52,615 nucleotides of DNA from Gemmatimonadales bacterium. GTDB taxonomy: Bacteria > Krumholzibacteriota > Krumholzibacteriia > LZORAL124-64-63. The stretch lies in assembly GCA_019038745.1 (NCBI GenBank), contig JAHOYV010000098.1, forward strand, positions 1 through 52,615, written 5' to 3'. The notes beneath the pieces were generated by a model. The model searched no databases, had not been told where the DNA came from, and saw only the letters and a list, made by a program, of their open reading frames with translations. Position numbers and translations under genes: made by a program. Position 1 is the first letter of the stretch. Each line of letters opens with the position of its first letter. Positions 22,206 through 30,696 of the stretch are shown here, piece by piece.

Positions 22206-23558
22206 ATGAGGGGACTACTCTGGGCCTTGCTAGTTCTGGCCTTAACCGGTGTTCTCGGCCTTTCTCTAATTCTTGGGAAACCTACCAGTGCTGTCGATTG
22301 GCGCCCCCTGCGAGCGGTCGCTTTTGAGAGCGACGATTGGGGCCTGCAAGGGTTCATCCCTGCGGCGGGCGCGTGGGAGGGATTGGACAGGGCTTCAATG
22401 GGTTGCGGCTCCTTCCCCGAGGTGTACTGGTCTTCCACCCTTGAGGACAGCACGATGGTGGCTGACCTGTGCCGCCTTATGAATCGCTTTCAGGGGCGGG
22501 AAGGATTACCCCCTGTTTTTCAGCCTAATTACGTGATGTCGGGGTTGGGCTTGATAGCGTTGGTAGATGGTAAGAAATCATGGCACCGCTTCGATCTCCC
22601 TGATCTGGATCCACGATACTCTAGGCCTGGACTATGGCAAGCGGTGGCCGATGGGATTGAATCAGGGGTTTGGTGGCCCGAACTACATGCCACTTGGCAT
22701 TATGACCCGCTCAAGCGAAGGGAGGCTGCCCTTCAGGCCGGGGTTCCCGCTGCTGCAACTGATAGGGGAATCATGCTCTTCCCTGGGAGCGAGAGAGCCC
22801 GGGAGCTGGGAAACTGGAGAGAATTGGAGGAACTGACAATTGAACTGGATCATTCCCTGGCGGTTTTTCAGGGTTTGTTCGGGCGTTCCCCCATTTCAGT
22901 GATAGCTCCAGACTATCACTGGAATAGGAAACATGAAGAAATGTGGAATTCCCGGGGGTTGAAGGTTATCCAGGCCAAAAAGGAACAGAAAAATCTTGCC
23001 TGGGGCCGGGGTTTGCGAGGTCGGTTAGCCAAGATAGCTGACCGGAGTGTTGGACGCCTCCTGCACCCTGGCCGGGTATATCTGGAGAGGAACTGTCGCT
23101 TCGAACCCGTTCAGAACCAGGATCCGGGGGCGGTGGTTACGGCTTGCCTGGAGGAAACCCGTTTGGCGTGGGACCGCGCCCAGCCTGCAATTGTGGAGAC
23201 TCACCGCGTTAACTTTGCCCATGTCCACCCTGCCGTGGTGTCAATAGGGCTGAAATGTTTGGCATCCTATTTGGAGGAATTGACCAGGCCTGCGGAACTC
23301 ATGCCTACCTTCCTTACCGACTGGGAGATTTCCCAGTTGCAGAATCGAGGCACCAGTTGGAGTGTAAGAGGGGGAAGGATCGTAGTTCGGAACGGGACTC
23401 GCAGCGCTCGGCTGATCACCATCCCTGCTGAGGACTTGAATCTGGCCAGGGAACGGGCTGGTTTGGGTCCGGTTCCCAATAAACCGCATTTACTTGCCTT
23501 GAAAGCTGGAGAAACCCGCATCTTGGCCCCAAAATATTTCGATTTTGCGAGGTATTAA
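22206..23558 (+). CDS. Exported polysaccharide-deacetylase-like protein
   Basis: A 450-aa protein with an N-terminal signal anchor (GLLWALLVLALTGVLGLSLILG). The mature part opens with RAVAFESDDWGLQGFIPAAG: the ESDDWG motif is the metal-binding Asp-Asp start of a NodB-like/polysaccharide deacetylase barrel subgroup. ELHATWHYDPLKR carries candidate metal-binding histidines, and VIAPDYHWN and VETHRVNFAHVHP later barrel-strand motifs. It probably deacetylates or hydrolyses extracytoplasmic glycan; the exact activity is inferred from weak similarity. It ends the polysaccharide locus; a 426-bp spacer follows. Confidence 0.65.
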   Translation: MRGLLWALLVLALTGVLGLSLILGKPTSAVDWRPLRAVAFESDDWGLQGFIPAAGAWEGLDRASMGCGSFPEVYWSSTLEDSTMVADLCRLMNRFQGREGLPPVFQPNYVMSGLGLIALVDGKKSWHRFDLPDLDPRYSRPGLWQAVADGIESGVWWPELHATWHYDPLKRREAALQAGVPAAATDRGIMLFPGSERARELGNWRELEELTIELDHSLAVFQGLFGRSPISVIAPDYHWNRKHEEMWNSRGLKVIQAKKEQKNLAWGRGLRGRLAKIADRSVGRLLHPGRVYLERNCRFEPVQNQDPGAVVTACLEETRLAWDRAQPAIVETHRVNFAHVHPAVVSIGLKCLASYLEELTRPAELMPTFLTDWEISQLQNRGTSWSVRGGRIVVRNGTRSARLITIPAEDLNLARERAGLGPVPNKPHLLALKAGETRILAPKYFDFARY

Positions 23559-23984
23559 TGTCAATTTAGGACGAGTTATTTGTCCATTGACTAAAATTTT
23601 TGGGTGTGGTACTCTTAATGTATGGATCCTAAGTCGAATTTTTTGCAATGGTTTGGGCTAGGTCCAAAACAACCCATCATTCCCAGGGTTTGCCTCGTTT
23701 CGTTTTGGCGATATATTTGGTGACAGAAACTGTGTCGATTTTATTTTAAAGTTCAGTTTGCTGGAGTGTTCAGAAATAGAGCCACGGAATATGATGGGGA
23801 GGTTTCCAGATATACAATGGCTAAATTGACACCTAAATCAGGGCTAATTTGATGATTCCGGTGCCCTGGTTTTGACTGACATTGTATTCCATTGTGAGGC
23901 GTTACCCTCTATCTGGGAAATTAACCCCGACCGGTCACGTAAAAAGCAATGTCGTGATTCGGTTGACTTTTCTGGAGGCTCTTC
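23559..23984 (+). other. 426-bp gene-free spacer with candidate promoter
   Basis: AT-rich relative to its neighbours and without a credible reading frame. It separates the glycan locus from the C25 protease. A promoter candidate is TTGACT (23587-23592), 17 bp, TACTCT (23610-23615). No riboswitch, tRNA or long inverted repeat was recognised. If the promoter is right, the protease mRNA has a leader of roughly 360 nt, long enough for regulation. Confidence 0.6.
23587..23615 (+). promoter_or_regulatory. Candidate promoter upstream of the C25 protease
   Basis: -35 TTGACT (5/6) and -10 TACTCT (4/6), 17-bp spacer, in an AT-rich gap. Confidence 0.45.
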
Positions 23985-26900
23985 ATGCGCGCGATTCGTG
24001 TACCTTCCTTGATCCCTCTGTTCCTGGTTCTATTTCTCTCCTGCCTTTCCTTTGTTCCATCGGTTCAAGCTGCTTCCTCGGGGACCAAGGTTCTTTATGA
24101 AGGCGGTTTTTCGGTTCAGGACTTGGAGTGGGGTTTGAATCCGGAAGGCGGTGCGTTACCCATTCTGCCGGATACCCGGTATCTGGCCGATCCGGGGCTG
24201 GTAGATCTGCCGGTCACCGAACTGCTGCTGCTTATTCCCTTGGATTCAAAGGTTCGGAGTGTGTATGTGGAACCGCTGGAGGTCCATTCCGAGGTGGTCC
24301 CGGGGGATTTGGCCATCGCTGGGCCCAAGCGGACCGATAGCGGCGAATCGATTGTAGCGGATCCGGCCAAGAGCTCTTTTCCTGCACCAGTTACCACTTG
24401 GGGTGAATATGCCGGGACGCATACCTGGCGCGGATATCGACTGCTTTCGGTTCGTGTCTCCCCATTGAGGGTAGCTGTAGAGGGTGATGTGACCCGCCTA
24501 GAATTCCTTGATCGATACGCCATACGTGTGGATTTGGAATCAGGAGCCGACATCTCGGACCTGGCCATTCGCCGGCGCCAGATTCCGGGAGAAGCCCGTC
24601 AAGCCCAGGTTGTATTGGACCAACTGGTAGCCAATTCTGATGTTGTTTCCACATATATCCGGGATGACGGTCATACAGTGGCCGAACCGATAAAGGGATT
24701 CCAGCCTACTTCGGCACCCAGCCTGGTTGGTAGCTCGGTGGCTTTTCTTATCATCACCAACGAGGATATGGCCTCTGAATTCCAACGTCTGGCCGACTTC
24801 AAAACCTCAATGGGTATGCCGACCGTGGTGGTCACCACCGAATTCATCCAGGCCAATTCACGCCACGGCTCAGATCTGCAGGACACTATCCGGCTATTCA
24901 CCAAGGACGCCTACGAAATGTGGGGGACGGAATACCTGTTGCTTGGCGGCGACACGGACATCATTCCCGCCCGCTACGTGAACAACAGCTACTTTCCCAC
25001 CCTGGGGTCCACCATGATCCCCGTCGATCTGTACTTTGCCGGGCTGGATGGGAACTGGAATGACAACGGTAATTCCTCGTACGGTGAACCGTACGGCACC
25101 CTGGATGGGGATGACCTGGTTGATTTTGCCGAAGAGGTTTATCTCGGACGTGCCACCGTCAGCACTTCGACTGCCGCCCGGTCTTTTGTCAACAAGGTGA
25201 TTGCCTACGAATCCACCGGACCCGATGGAGAGTGGGCCAACCGGGCGCTGTTCGCGGCTGAAGTATTGTTCCCTGATGATTATCCTATCGACCCTGTTAT
25301 CGACATGGACGGAGCTTTATTCTCTCATGGGATCATCGAAGATTCCCTTATTCCGTGCACCGATATGGAATACACGAGGATGTATGAGACTGATGAGGGT
25401 TATCCGATGGATGCGCAGCTTACCTTGGCGGCCCTGATCGACACCCTCAATACGGGCCATTACGGAATCTTCAATCAGATCGGGCATGGATTCTATTTCA
25501 ACATGTCCGTGGGCAACGGCAATTTCATGACCAGCGACGCGGATGCTTTGGTTAACGGGGACCATCTGTTCCTGATGTATTCACTGAATTGCGCTTCCGC
25601 TGCTTTCGATTATTCCTGTCTCATGGAGCGTTTTGTCCAAAATCCGAATGGAGGTTCCATTGCTTCCATCGGTGCTTCCCGGGCAGCTTTCCCCACGACC
25701 TCCAACGATTACCAACAGGAATTCTTTAATCAGCTACTTTGCCAAAATGAACGTCGGGTCGGGCGACTGCTGGCGCTCAGTCGGTTGCCGTTCCTCGCTG
25801 CTACCTACGAAAACAGAGCCGACCGTTGGACCTTTGAAAACTACACCCTGCTGGGCGATCCCACCGTTCGCATCTGGAACGGTACTCCCGAGGTGGCGCT
25901 GGTCGATTGTCCTTCGGGAATGGGCCTGGGGCCGGAAACCGTGGCAGTGACGGTTAGCAATTCCCAGGGTTTTGTATCGGGTGCGAGCGTTTGTCTGAGC
26001 AAAGACGGTGATGACTTTGCGTACGGAACGACGGATGCCTTGGGCCAGATCAGCCTGGACTTCCTGGCTACGAGTCAAGGTCCGGTTGAGTTAACCGTCA
26101 GCGGTCAGAATTTGGCTAAGACTCAAATTGTGATTCCCGCCACAACCGGCGATCCTTACTTGGCCTTGTCCGAAATGGTGGTGGCTGATGACGGCAGCGA
26201 CGGAAGTGCCGGCAACGGAAACCTGGTGATAGAGGCAGGAGAAGTAGTTGCTCTTTGGCCCACTATCCTGGAGACAGGAGGTTATGGGGCCAGCAGTCTC
26301 AGTGGAACGTTCTCAACCTCCGATCCAGGAGTAACCATCTTGAATGGTGCAACCACCTTCGACAATGTGGCTGCTGGTGGTTTCACTACTGGAGTGACCC
26401 CACTGTTGGTTGCTTTCGATTCAGACTTGGGTGACGGCACCGAAATTCAATTCCAGTTCTTGGTTTCCGATTCCGTTGAGGGCACCTACTTGTCTGAGTG
26501 GAGTGGCCGGGTCCTGGCTCCGGAAGTCGAAATGACCGGCTTTAACTGGAATGATACGGTATACGGAAACGGTGACGATTTCGTCGACGCCATGGAGCGT
26601 TTGAGCTTATCTTTGCGGATCAAGAACTTTGGGGCCGGAGCGGCCGACTTCCTCACTATCCGGCTCCGCACCATGGATACGAATGTCGTATTCTACGGAG
26701 ACACGGTAACCACGGTCACCAATCTGGGCCTGGTTCAAGAGGTGGAACTGAACAATTCGCTCTCTATGGCTATTTCCTCAATTTTCCGGAGCAGCAAATG
26801 CTGGCTTCTGGTGGAAGACAACCATGGGCGAACAGTTCGGCATGATTTCCGCATTCACCGACCCGAGCCCCCTACCGATCTTCAATTGGACACTTCACTG

Positions 26901-28835
26901 GGGGCGGATGTAATTGCAATTCGCTGGGAAAACAGTGTCTCTGCTGATGAATACGGTTACGATGTTTTCAGAAGCCAAACCGAGGGTGGAATATTTTCCC
27001 GGATCAACACTGATGTGATTGTAAATACGGCCTTTTTCGTTGACACCGGGTTGGAACAGTTTACCAAGTATTTCTATAAAGTCGCCACGTTGGACACGTC
27101 ACTGACTTCGAGCGACTTTTCCGAAGCCGTGGGGCAATCCACGGCTCCTTCGGAGATAACAGGATTCCCTATCCCGTTCGCTACCGAAACCAGCGGGCCT
27201 CTTGCAGTAGGGGATGTGGATGGAGATTATGGGCTGGAGATCGTACTCGGTAGTGACGAGGTCTACGTCTGGCACGATGACGGAAGCGAGTTGATGGATG
27301 GGGATGGGGATTCTCAAACCCTTGGTCCCTTCACCAATGATTCAGCCGAATTCGGTCCCGCAGCCATCGCTCTTGCCCGGTTGGATGACCAACCAGGCTT
27401 GGAGATGATCGTAAGCAGACGTTCGGACTTCACCATCCATATCTATCGTAAAGACGGAACGGAAATGCCCGGTTGGCCCCAGTCGACCAACGGTCTGGCC
27501 GGGGCAGACTGGAACTGGGCTGCTCCCTCCGTTGGGGACATTGACGGGGACGGTGAGGAAGAGATCGTGGTGAACACTCTTAACGGCGTTACCTGGGCCT
27601 GGAATCTGGATGGGTCCGAGGTGCTGGACGGTGACAACAACGTGGCTACCCACGGCGTGTTCCTGCTCCGTGCCGGAGCCGAATGGGAATGGTCCATGTC
27701 TGGTCCCGCTCTGGCGGATCTCGACGGAGACGGTGCCAAGGACATTATCTTCGGCACCAAGAGTGATTCCAGTGGGCTCAAACGCCTAATGGCACTTCGT
27801 TATGATGGAACGAACGTGCCGGGATTTCCCTATATCGCCACTGGGAAGATCGCTTGTCATCCTGCAGTGGGTGATCTGAACGGCGATGGTATTTTGGAGA
27901 TTGTCTTCTGGGATTCGGTGAAGATTATGTACGCTGTTCAGCAGGACGGATCCAATTATCCCGGCTTTCCTTATAATACAGGGATCGGAGCTTCGATGGC
28001 ATGGATCACCAGTCCGGCCCTGGGCGATATGGATGGTGACGGGGACCTTGAGATTGTCTGGACTGCAAACGAAACAGGCGACCTCAGCAGGGTAGCGATC
28101 ATCGATACGGACATCGATGGGGGGACCTCGGGTACGATGCTTCCCAACTGGCCGGTAGTCCTACCGGGCAGCTCGGAAGGTAGTCCCATCCTCGGAGATA
28201 TCAACGGTGATGGCAGTCCGGATATTCTGCAGGGTATCGGCGGCGGATCAGAGGATGCTCCCAACAACCTTTACGCCTTTAATGCCGACGGCACCGATGT
28301 CCCCGGTTTCCCGATCACTTTGGGTGGCCCGTTGATGCCCTCGGTTACAATTTGTGACTTCGATTACGATGGTGACGCGGATATCGTCTACGGCGGATGG
28401 GATATGCAGATTCACGTCTGGGACATGCCCTACCCCTTCGAAATGGCCAATACCCCTTGGCCCACGTTCCATGGTAGTTATAAACGGGACGGCGTTCTCC
28501 TCCTCGAACAAGTGGGAGTTGAAGAGGATGTAGACCTGCCACCTTCCAGTTTCCAGGTGGGTTCTCCTTTCCCCAATCCCTTCAATCCAATTACCAAGGT
28601 TCGTTTGTACGTTCCCGATGCCAACGGTGGGATGGGCGCGCTGGATCTGTCCGTATTCGACCTGAAAGGCCGTCGGGTGAAGCTCCTTCGTTCGGGCGCC
28701 ATTGAAGCTGGCTGGCACACGATCACCTGGGATGGTACCGATGACAGTGGTCGGACCCAGGCGAGTGGAGTCTACTTCATGCAGGCCAGCAGCGGGACAA
28801 ATGCCCGCATCCACAAGATGACGCTGATCAAGTAG
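23985..28835 (+). CDS. Giant secreted gingipain-type (C25) cysteine protease with VCBS-like repeats and FlgD-Ig C-terminus
   Basis: A 1616-aa secreted protein. Order: signal peptide (residues 1-30); propeptide-like beta region to about 240; C25 peptidase domain about 245-620, opening VAFLIITNEDMASEFQRLADFK, with candidate catalytic H501 (NQIGHGFYF) and C536 (YSLNCASAAFD); Ig-like regions; a fibronectin-III domain near 960-1050; seven FG-GAP/VCBS-like calcium-loop repeats near 1075-1470 (GDVDGDYGLEIV, GDIDGDGEEEIV, ADLDGDGAKDII, GDLNGDGILEIV, GDMDGDGDLEIV, GDINGDGSPDIL, CDFDYDGDADIV); and a C-terminal FlgD-Ig/type-9-like domain (SPFPNPFNPITKVRLYV ... GVYFMQA). It probably digests extracellular protein at the cell surface. 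GGAGG precedes ATG 23985. The stop lies in a 9-bp tandem duplication. Confidence 0.88.
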   Translation: MRAIRVPSLIPLFLVLFLSCLSFVPSVQAASSGTKVLYEGGFSVQDLEWGLNPEGGALPILPDTRYLADPGLVDLPVTELLLLIPLDSKVRSVYVEPLEVHSEVVPGDLAIAGPKRTDSGESIVADPAKSSFPAPVTTWGEYAGTHTWRGYRLLSVRVSPLRVAVEGDVTRLEFLDRYAIRVDLESGADISDLAIRRRQIPGEARQAQVVLDQLVANSDVVSTYIRDDGHTVAEPIKGFQPTSAPSLVGSSVAFLIITNEDMASEFQRLADFKTSMGMPTVVVTTEFIQANSRHGSDLQDTIRLFTKDAYEMWGTEYLLLGGDTDIIPARYVNNSYFPTLGSTMIPVDLYFAGLDGNWNDNGNSSYGEPYGTLDGDDLVDFAEEVYLGRATVSTSTAARSFVNKVIAYESTGPDGEWANRALFAAEVLFPDDYPIDPVIDMDGALFSHGIIEDSLIPCTDMEYTRMYETDEGYPMDAQLTLAALIDTLNTGHYGIFNQIGHGFYFNMSVGNGNFMTSDADALVNGDHLFLMYSLNCASAAFDYSCLMERFVQNPNGGSIASIGASRAAFPTTSNDYQQEFFNQLLCQNERRVGRLLALSRLPFLAATYENRADRWTFENYTLLGDPTVRIWNGTPEVALVDCPSGMGLGPETVAVTVSNSQGFVSGASVCLSKDGDDFAYGTTDALGQISLDFLATSQGPVELTVSGQNLAKTQIVIPATTGDPYLALSEMVVADDGSDGSAGNGNLVIEAGEVVALWPTILETGGYGASSLSGTFSTSDPGVTILNGATTFDNVAAGGFTTGVTPLLVAFDSDLGDGTEIQFQFLVSDSVEGTYLSEWSGRVLAPEVEMTGFNWNDTVYGNGDDFVDAMERLSLSLRIKNFGAGAADFLTIRLRTMDTNVVFYGDTVTTVTNLGLVQEVELNNSLSMAISSIFRSSKCWLLVEDNHGRTVRHDFRIHRPEPPTDLQLDTSLGADVIAIRWENSVSADEYGYDVFRSQTEGGIFSRINTDVIVNTAFFVDTGLEQFTKYFYKVATLDTSLTSSDFSEAVGQSTAPSEITGFPIPFATETSGPLAVGDVDGDYGLEIVLGSDEVYVWHDDGSELMDGDGDSQTLGPFTNDSAEFGPAAIALARLDDQPGLEMIVSRRSDFTIHIYRKDGTEMPGWPQSTNGLAGADWNWAAPSVGDIDGDGEEEIVVNTLNGVTWAWNLDGSEVLDGDNNVATHGVFLLRAGAEWEWSMSGPALADLDGDGAKDIIFGTKSDSSGLKRLMALRYDGTNVPGFPYIATGKIACHPAVGDLNGDGILEIVFWDSVKIMYAVQQDGSNYPGFPYNTGIGASMAWITSPALGDMDGDGDLEIVWTANETGDLSRVAIIDTDIDGGTSGTMLPNWPVVLPGSSEGSPILGDINGDGSPDILQGIGGGSEDAPNNLYAFNADGTDVPGFPITLGGPLMPSVTICDFDYDGDADIVYGGWDMQIHVWDMPYPFEMANTPWPTFHGSYKRDGVLLLEQVGVEEDVDLPPSSFQVGSPFPNPFNPITKVRLYVPDANGGMGALDLSVFDLKGRRVKLLRSGAIEAGWHTITWDGTDDSGRTQASGVYFMQASSGTNARIHKMTLIK

Positions 28836-28844
28836 ATCAAGTAG
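28826..28844 (+). repeat. 9-bp tandem duplication across the C25 protease stop
   Basis: GATCAAGTA (28826-28834) repeated at 28835-28843, then G. The stop TAG is 28833-28835; the in-frame period gives LIK*IK*, with a second TAG at 28842-28844. Confidence 0.9.
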
Positions 28845-28883
28845 AGCGTTTGACTCGTTTGTTCTGCTCCGGTATTTTGAATA

Positions 28884-28907
28884 GGCGCGGCCCGCAGTGG
28901 CCGCGCC
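28884..28907 (+). terminator. GC-rich hairpin after the C25 protease gene
   Basis: GGCGCGGCC (28884-28892) pairs perfectly with GGCCGCGCC (28899-28907) around a 6-nt loop, followed by a T-rich but interrupted tail. It is probably a terminator of the protease transcript; weak U-tract. Confidence 0.6.
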
Positions 28908-28945
28908 TTGGTTATGGGTCTTTATTCCGGAACAGGGGGCATGGA

Positions 28946-30628
28946 GTGGTTATTGGGGCGACGTCTACTATCTCCAGCGGCAAGCGGCGATTCGGATGCG
29001 TGACATTCAGCTTGTTTCTGGCCTGGTTTTACTGTGTGACATTGTCAGGCTGCAGTCCGGGTGGACCGGATGGCGAGCCTACTCCTTCGTCCTCCTCCTC
29101 TGGGATCACGCCTGGTGGGACCGCCGTCATTGCCCTTGCCGGCGATCCGGATGTTCTGAACAGCCTGATTCGTGGTTCCTCCTACGCGGGCGTGGTCCTG
29201 GCCGAGTTGCAGGACGCCCTGGCGGAACTGGGAGAGGACCTGGAATGGGAACCGAGAATCGCCTCGGGCTGGGAACTGGCTGCTGACCGGCTGTCTATCA
29301 CCTATCAACTTAAACCCTGGGTCTGGTCCGATGGGGAGCCACTTACCGCACGGGATGTCGTAAGCTCCTTCCAGCTTATCCGGGATGAACGGGTTGCAAG
29401 CCATCTGAGGGGATTCCACGAGGCTGTAAAGGAAGTCGTCGCCCTGGATCCTTCCACGGTGCGTTACTCTTTTTCCTACCCAATTGCCGACCCGGTAGTC
29501 CGTACGATTCACCCCCTTCTGCCGGCTCACGTGACTGACCTGCTGGATCCGGGAGAGATTCGCAAGTGGTCTTTGAACCGGCAACCTGTTTCATCCGGAG
29601 ACTTTCGTTTGGTTGGCTGGGACCACAACCAGTCCCTGGTTTTGGTTCGCAACGAACTTTACCCCGGACCCGCTCCAAATTTGGACAGGGTAGTGTTTCG
29701 GATCATACCGGAGGAGAGTTCGAGGGTTTTGGCCCTGGAGACCGGAGAGGTGGATCTGGTTGATGGACTCCCCCCCGTTACGGCGAAAAGGTTGACCCTC
29801 GGTAACCAGGTACGGGTTGTTGAGACCAGTGGACGGCAATTCTATTACGTAGTTTGGAACTTGAAAAATCCCGTATTCAGGGATGCGGTCACTCGACAGG
29901 CGCTTTCCCTGGCCATGGATCGGCAAAGGATGATTGATACCCTGATGCTGGGATATGCGTCTCCTGCTGCTTCCTGTATTCCTCCGGCTATGTGGAATCA
30001 TCATCCAAGCCTGGTCGCGGACCCATGTGATCCCAAGCGGGCTCGACTACTTCTGGCCTCCGTCGGCTGGGCTGATACGGACGGGGATGGGATTTTGGAT
30101 AGGGATGGCCATCCCCTTCGATTTACCGTTTTGACTAAACACGGGGATCCGGTTCGGGAGAACGGTTTGGTGATTCTGAGGGAAAACCTGCAAGCGGTTG
30201 GGGCAGAATTGGTTCCTCAGGTTCTTGAACATGCCACCGGGTTGGATCGTTTGCGTGAAGGTAACTTCGACGCTTATTTTGGGCGTTTTAACGCCAATCT
30301 TTACGGAGATCCTACGGGTTTGGTCCATTCCAAATCTACAGACCGGTTCAACAGTGGCCATTACGCCAATGCGCGAGTCGACTCCCTGATCGAATTGGGG
30401 ATGTCCCTGGTCGAGCACCCGGACGCCTTGCCGGTTTGGCTGGAATTGCAGGAGGAATTGACCAGGGATCCGGCTGCCGCCTACCTTTTTTATCCCCGTC
30501 GACTGGTTGGAGTGAGCCGACGACTGCAGGATGTCAGACCCCATCTGATGTCTCCGGTCAACAATCTTTCAGAATGGTGGGTAGCTCCTCAGGACAGAAA
30601 ATATCGATCTGAGCAGTCAGGAAAATGA
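28946..30628 (+). CDS. Peptide/nickel-type ABC transporter substrate-binding lipoprotein (SBP_bac_5)
   Basis: A 560-aa extracytoplasmic solute-binding protein of the OppA/DppA class. Lipoprotein signal: basic KRR, hydrophobic FSLFLAWFYCV, lipobox TLSGC (C36). A Ser/Gly linker follows, then the SBP_bac_5 core GGTAVIALAGDPDVLNSL, ASGWELAADRLSITYQLKPWVWSDGEPLTARDVV (family signature 'l...vkfsDG.p.ta.Dv'), RQALSLAMDRQRMIDTLMLGYA, and GWADTDGDGILDRDG. It delivers oligopeptides, perhaps those released by the neighbouring protease, to an ABC importer; no permease or ATPase gene is nearby. The GTG start at 28946 is set by GGGGG (28935-28939) and lies after the upstream hairpin. Confidence 0.85.
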   Translation: MVIGATSTISSGKRRFGCVTFSLFLAWFYCVTLSGCSPGGPDGEPTPSSSSSGITPGGTAVIALAGDPDVLNSLIRGSSYAGVVLAELQDALAELGEDLEWEPRIASGWELAADRLSITYQLKPWVWSDGEPLTARDVVSSFQLIRDERVASHLRGFHEAVKEVVALDPSTVRYSFSYPIADPVVRTIHPLLPAHVTDLLDPGEIRKWSLNRQPVSSGDFRLVGWDHNQSLVLVRNELYPGPAPNLDRVVFRIIPEESSRVLALETGEVDLVDGLPPVTAKRLTLGNQVRVVETSGRQFYYVVWNLKNPVFRDAVTRQALSLAMDRQRMIDTLMLGYASPAASCIPPAMWNHHPSLVADPCDPKRARLLLASVGWADTDGDGILDRDGHPLRFTVLTKHGDPVRENGLVILRENLQAVGAELVPQVLEHATGLDRLREGNFDAYFGRFNANLYGDPTGLVHSKSTDRFNSGHYANARVDSLIELGMSLVEHPDALPVWLELQEELTRDPAAAYLFYPRRLVGVSRRLQDVRPHLMSPVNNLSEWWVAPQDRKYRSEQSGK

Positions 30629-30696
30629 GAGTCTTTATACCAATTTCTTCCGGGAGTGTTGTTGTTGGTGCCCATATTTCGTAGATTTCAGGTAAC

